DNA from: Candidatus Bathyarchaeota archaeon CG07_land_8_20_14_0_80_47_9
GTDB lineage: Archaea; Thermoproteota; Bathyarchaeia; Bathyarchaeales; Bathycorpusculaceae
Length of the DNA: 7,660 bases
Assembly: GCA_002779555.1 (NCBI GenBank)
Contig: PEWI01000248.1
Location: 1-7,660 of the forward strand
Direction of reading: 5' to 3'
The translations under genes were made by a program, and so were the position numbers. Shown here in pieces: positions 6,456 to 7,660 of the stretch (the first letter of the stretch is position 1; the number at the start of each line of letters is the position of its first letter). A model generated the notes under the pieces. The model had not been told where the DNA came from. It did not search any database and saw only the letters and a list, made by a program, of their open reading frames with translations.

Positions 6456-6463
6456 TTAATTAA
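6456..6463 (-). promoter_or_regulatory. Candidate TATA box for pfdB
   Basis: TTAATTAA (self-complementary; minus-strand context GCTTAATTAATAGC) lies about 42-50 bp before the pfdB GTG. Transcription would begin near 6434, with a leader of about 20 nt containing the Shine-Dalgarno. The 80-bp spacer is long for this otherwise compact cluster, which supports an internal promoter. Confidence 0.35.
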
Positions 6464-6494
6464 GCATTTTCTACCATCATACAGCATTCTAGTT

Positions 6495-6773
6495 TCACGG
6501 TGTATTGAGGCGTGGGTGTGCAGCTTGTGCTTCTATGACTTCCAAGACGCTGATTGTCGAATTCATCCATCTTAGATAAGCGTTAAGAGCTGCGCGCAAG
6601 GCAACTGTGTCTTTCGCTTTGATTTTCAAAACCAAGAATGAGCCGTCTTTCTGCAAAACTGCCTCAGATCGTGTTGTAGCCGCCTTCTTGGTCTCCGGCT
6701 CCAAAGCTTTGAAAACCGTTTCCAAGTGCTTCTTTGAAGCGAATCTCAAACGTACATTGGCTGCCACTTTCAT
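6495..6773 (-). CDS. pcc1: KEOPS complex subunit Pcc1
   Basis: A 92-residue protein matching the small Pcc1 subunit of KEOPS, which dimerises the complex and helps bind tRNA while Kae1 makes the universal t6A37 modification. The family pattern is visible: a first beta strand (VAANVRLRF), a helix with LETVFKALEPE, a strand pair with FLVLKIKAKDTVALRAALNAYLRW and a terminal helix. The ATG at 6771-6773 has GGGAG eight bases upstream. Its place between rpl37ae and pfdB is the usual one in several archaea, where rpoP often precedes it. No other KEOPS gene is in the window. Confidence 0.9.
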   Translation of the reverse strand: MKVAANVRLRFASKKHLETVFKALEPETKKAATTRSEAVLQKDGSFLVLKIKAKDTVALRAALNAYLRWMNSTISVLEVIEAQAAHPRLNTP

Positions 6774-6930
6774 TGCTTTGGCTCCCTAACGAAACCTGAT
6801 ACGTTGGTTATGGTTGATTTGGACACAATCTCTTACTCTCGAGTCGAAGGACACGGTAACTCCTTCAGAACGTAGACGGCATTTCTTCTATGTCAAATGA
6901 AAGGTTGTCGAAAAGTGAGGGTCAGGCTCT
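6774..6930 (-). other. 157-bp gap at the usual rpoP position; no intact gene, possible decayed rpoP
   Basis: In many archaea the 45-50 residue RNA polymerase subunit P (rpoP) lies between rpl37ae and pcc1, and this gap is just that size. All three minus-strand frames are broken by stops. Fragments recalling RpoP appear in different frames and in the right order: AVYVLKEL (frame c), KRLCPN (frame a, recalling the second CPxC knuckle), then NHNQRIRF (frame b) and VREPKQ (frame c), which recall the RpoP tail. No frame has four spaced cysteines. It could be a decayed or badly assembled rpoP, or plain spacer; short matches across three frames can arise by chance. Confidence 0.3.
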
Positions 6931-7242
6931 TTATTGGGTTTCTTCTTGAGCCTCTTCTTCTGCCTTCAAGACTTCCTCAACAAGTGCGCCTTTGGCCACG
7001 CGTTTCGCCACTATTCCAAGCTTCGTTGTCGGAGTATACGCTCCGCCTGTGAATGTGAATCCGCATTTTCTGCATTTCCACACGCCGACGCTTTCTCTTT
7101 TCACTCTTCGAAATCCGCATTGTGGGCATGTGTGAGGGGTTCTGAGCTCAGTGAGTACCTTGATGTACCTTTTCCTGACCGTGACTCCGTAGCGGGGTCC
7201 CAGCCCTCTTGTAGGACCCACTTTCTTGGTTCTCTTTCCCAT
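6931..7242 (-). CDS. rpl37ae: Large ribosomal subunit protein eL43 (L37Ae)
   Basis: A zinc-binding protein of the archaeal/eukaryotic large ribosomal subunit, 103 residues. The conserved N-terminus contains KKVGPTRGLGPRYG (6-19). The zinc ribbon uses CPQC (Cys39, Cys42) and CRKC (Cys57, Cys60), followed by GFTFTGGAYTP (61-71). The C-terminus is extended by an acidic Glu-rich tail. The ATG at 7240-7242 follows the rrp42 stop by 7 bp, and a GGTGA overlapping that stop probably serves as its ribosome binding site. The rrp42-rpl37ae pairing is a common archaeal arrangement. Confidence 0.97.
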   Translation of the reverse strand: MGKRTKKVGPTRGLGPRYGVTVRKRYIKVLTELRTPHTCPQCGFRRVKRESVGVWKCRKCGFTFTGGAYTPTTKLGIVAKRVAKGALVEEVLKAEEEAQEETQ

Positions 7243-7249
7243 GTTCTGT

Positions 7250-7660
7250 TCACCAGTCTAGTTTCTTGCGCAGTTGTTTGGCTTTTTCTTTGGCTGTTTT
7301 CGCTGCTTCCTGTATTTGTTCAGGGGTGAAGTATCCGTTGCCTCCCTTCTGGATTGCACATATGTTGTCGTCGTCATCGAATGCCATCGAAATTCTGGCA
7401 TCCATAACCTGTTCTTCTTCCAGCCCCGGGTCAACAACAAGCTTGTTGTCTATTTTTGCGAAAGTAACCGTTATGGGATGTTTCTTCATCGGAAGCTGAG
7501 TGTAACCTGAAGTGAGTTTCACTTCGCCCTTTTCGATTTGGTACTTGCTCATTTTCGTGTTAAGCAAGGCAGCTGTGGCGGCAAGTGCTGAGGCGTCTAT
7601 CAAGTTCCCGTCGTGGTTGAGCACGTAAACGTCCACAAAGATCACAAACACTTTCTTTCC
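7250..7660 (-). CDS. rrp42: Exosome complex subunit Rrp42, C-terminal part (5' end beyond window)
   Basis: The non-catalytic RNase-PH-like subunit of the archaeal exosome ring, which pairs with Rrp41 for 3'-to-5' RNA degradation and tailing. The frame is open to the right edge, with no start needed inside the window; the GTG at 7649-7651 is just an internal valine. The visible 137 residues include VDVYVLNHDGNLIDASALAA, a hallmark of Rrp42. MKKHPITVTFAKI and VVDPGLEEEQVMDARISMAF follow, then the C-terminal helix ending KKLDW. Its partner rrp41 would be expected upstream, outside the window. Confidence 0.93.
   Translation of the reverse strand, partial: GKKVFVIFVDVYVLNHDGNLIDASALAATAALLNTKMSKYQIEKGEVKLTSGYTQLPMKKHPITVTFAKIDNKLVVDPGLEEEQVMDARISMAFDDDDNICAIQKGGNGYFTPEQIQEAAKTAKEKAKQLRKKLDW

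Noticed and set aside
6934..7329. A 131-codon plus-strand open frame opposite rpl37ae and rrp42
   Set aside because: It spans two well-recognised genes on the minus strand; its Phe/Ser/Leu-rich product is a reverse-strand artefact.
1..7660. CRISPR array, insertion sequence, tRNA/rRNA or defence island
   Set aside because: No regularly spaced direct repeats, transposase-like frames, terminal repeats, tRNA-like cloverleaf or recognisable defence genes were seen; all but the short gaps is filled by housekeeping or transport genes.

Overview
The window is archaeal chromosomal DNA. It holds a typical archaeal information-processing gene cluster: exosome Rrp42, ribosomal protein eL43 (L37Ae), KEOPS Pcc1, prefoldin beta, a DUF3194-type protein and a DHH phosphoesterase. 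It also holds an archaeal pilus/secretion ATPase and a hexulose-phosphate isomerase of the archaeal type. Start regions show short archaeal TATA-like boxes (CTTAAA and similar), some near-leaderless starts, and several GTG or TTG starts. Protein flavour suggests a TACK-group archaeon, perhaps Bathyarchaeia-like. That placement is an impression, not a computed result.

Layout. Positions 1-1073 (minus) carry most of a type II/IV secretion or pilus ATPase whose C-terminal end lies beyond the left edge. Positions 1074-1230 are a divergent promoter region. Positions 1231-1557 (plus) encode a small basic zinc-ribbon protein, the only plus-strand gene. It converges with the minus-strand isomerase (1564-2172), 6 bp apart. 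Positions 2222-4685 (minus) form a tight three-gene ECF transporter module (ecfA, ecfA, ecfT, each overlapping the next by 4 bp) with no substrate-binding S component. Positions 4741-7660 (minus) are the information-processing cluster, read from the right edge as rrp42 (partial), rpl37ae, a 157-bp gap, pcc1, pfdB, DUF3194-like, DHH phosphoesterase.

How they work together. The right-hand cluster covers RNA decay (exosome), translation (eL43), tRNA t6A modification (KEOPS), co-translational folding (prefoldin) and probably small-nucleotide turnover (DHH protein). The ECF module would power vitamin or metal uptake with an S component encoded elsewhere. The isomerase belongs to the ribulose-monophosphate route linking hexose and pentose phosphates.

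No mobile element, CRISPR array, tRNA or rRNA was found. I see no clearly new multi-gene system. The points most worth checking are: (i) the place where rpoP usually sits, between rpl37ae and pcc1, has no intact reading frame but contains rpoP-like fragments in shifted frames; (ii) the ATPase has a strong Shine-Dalgarno but no ATG, GTG or TTG near it; and (iii) short inverted repeats lie in three promoter regions.
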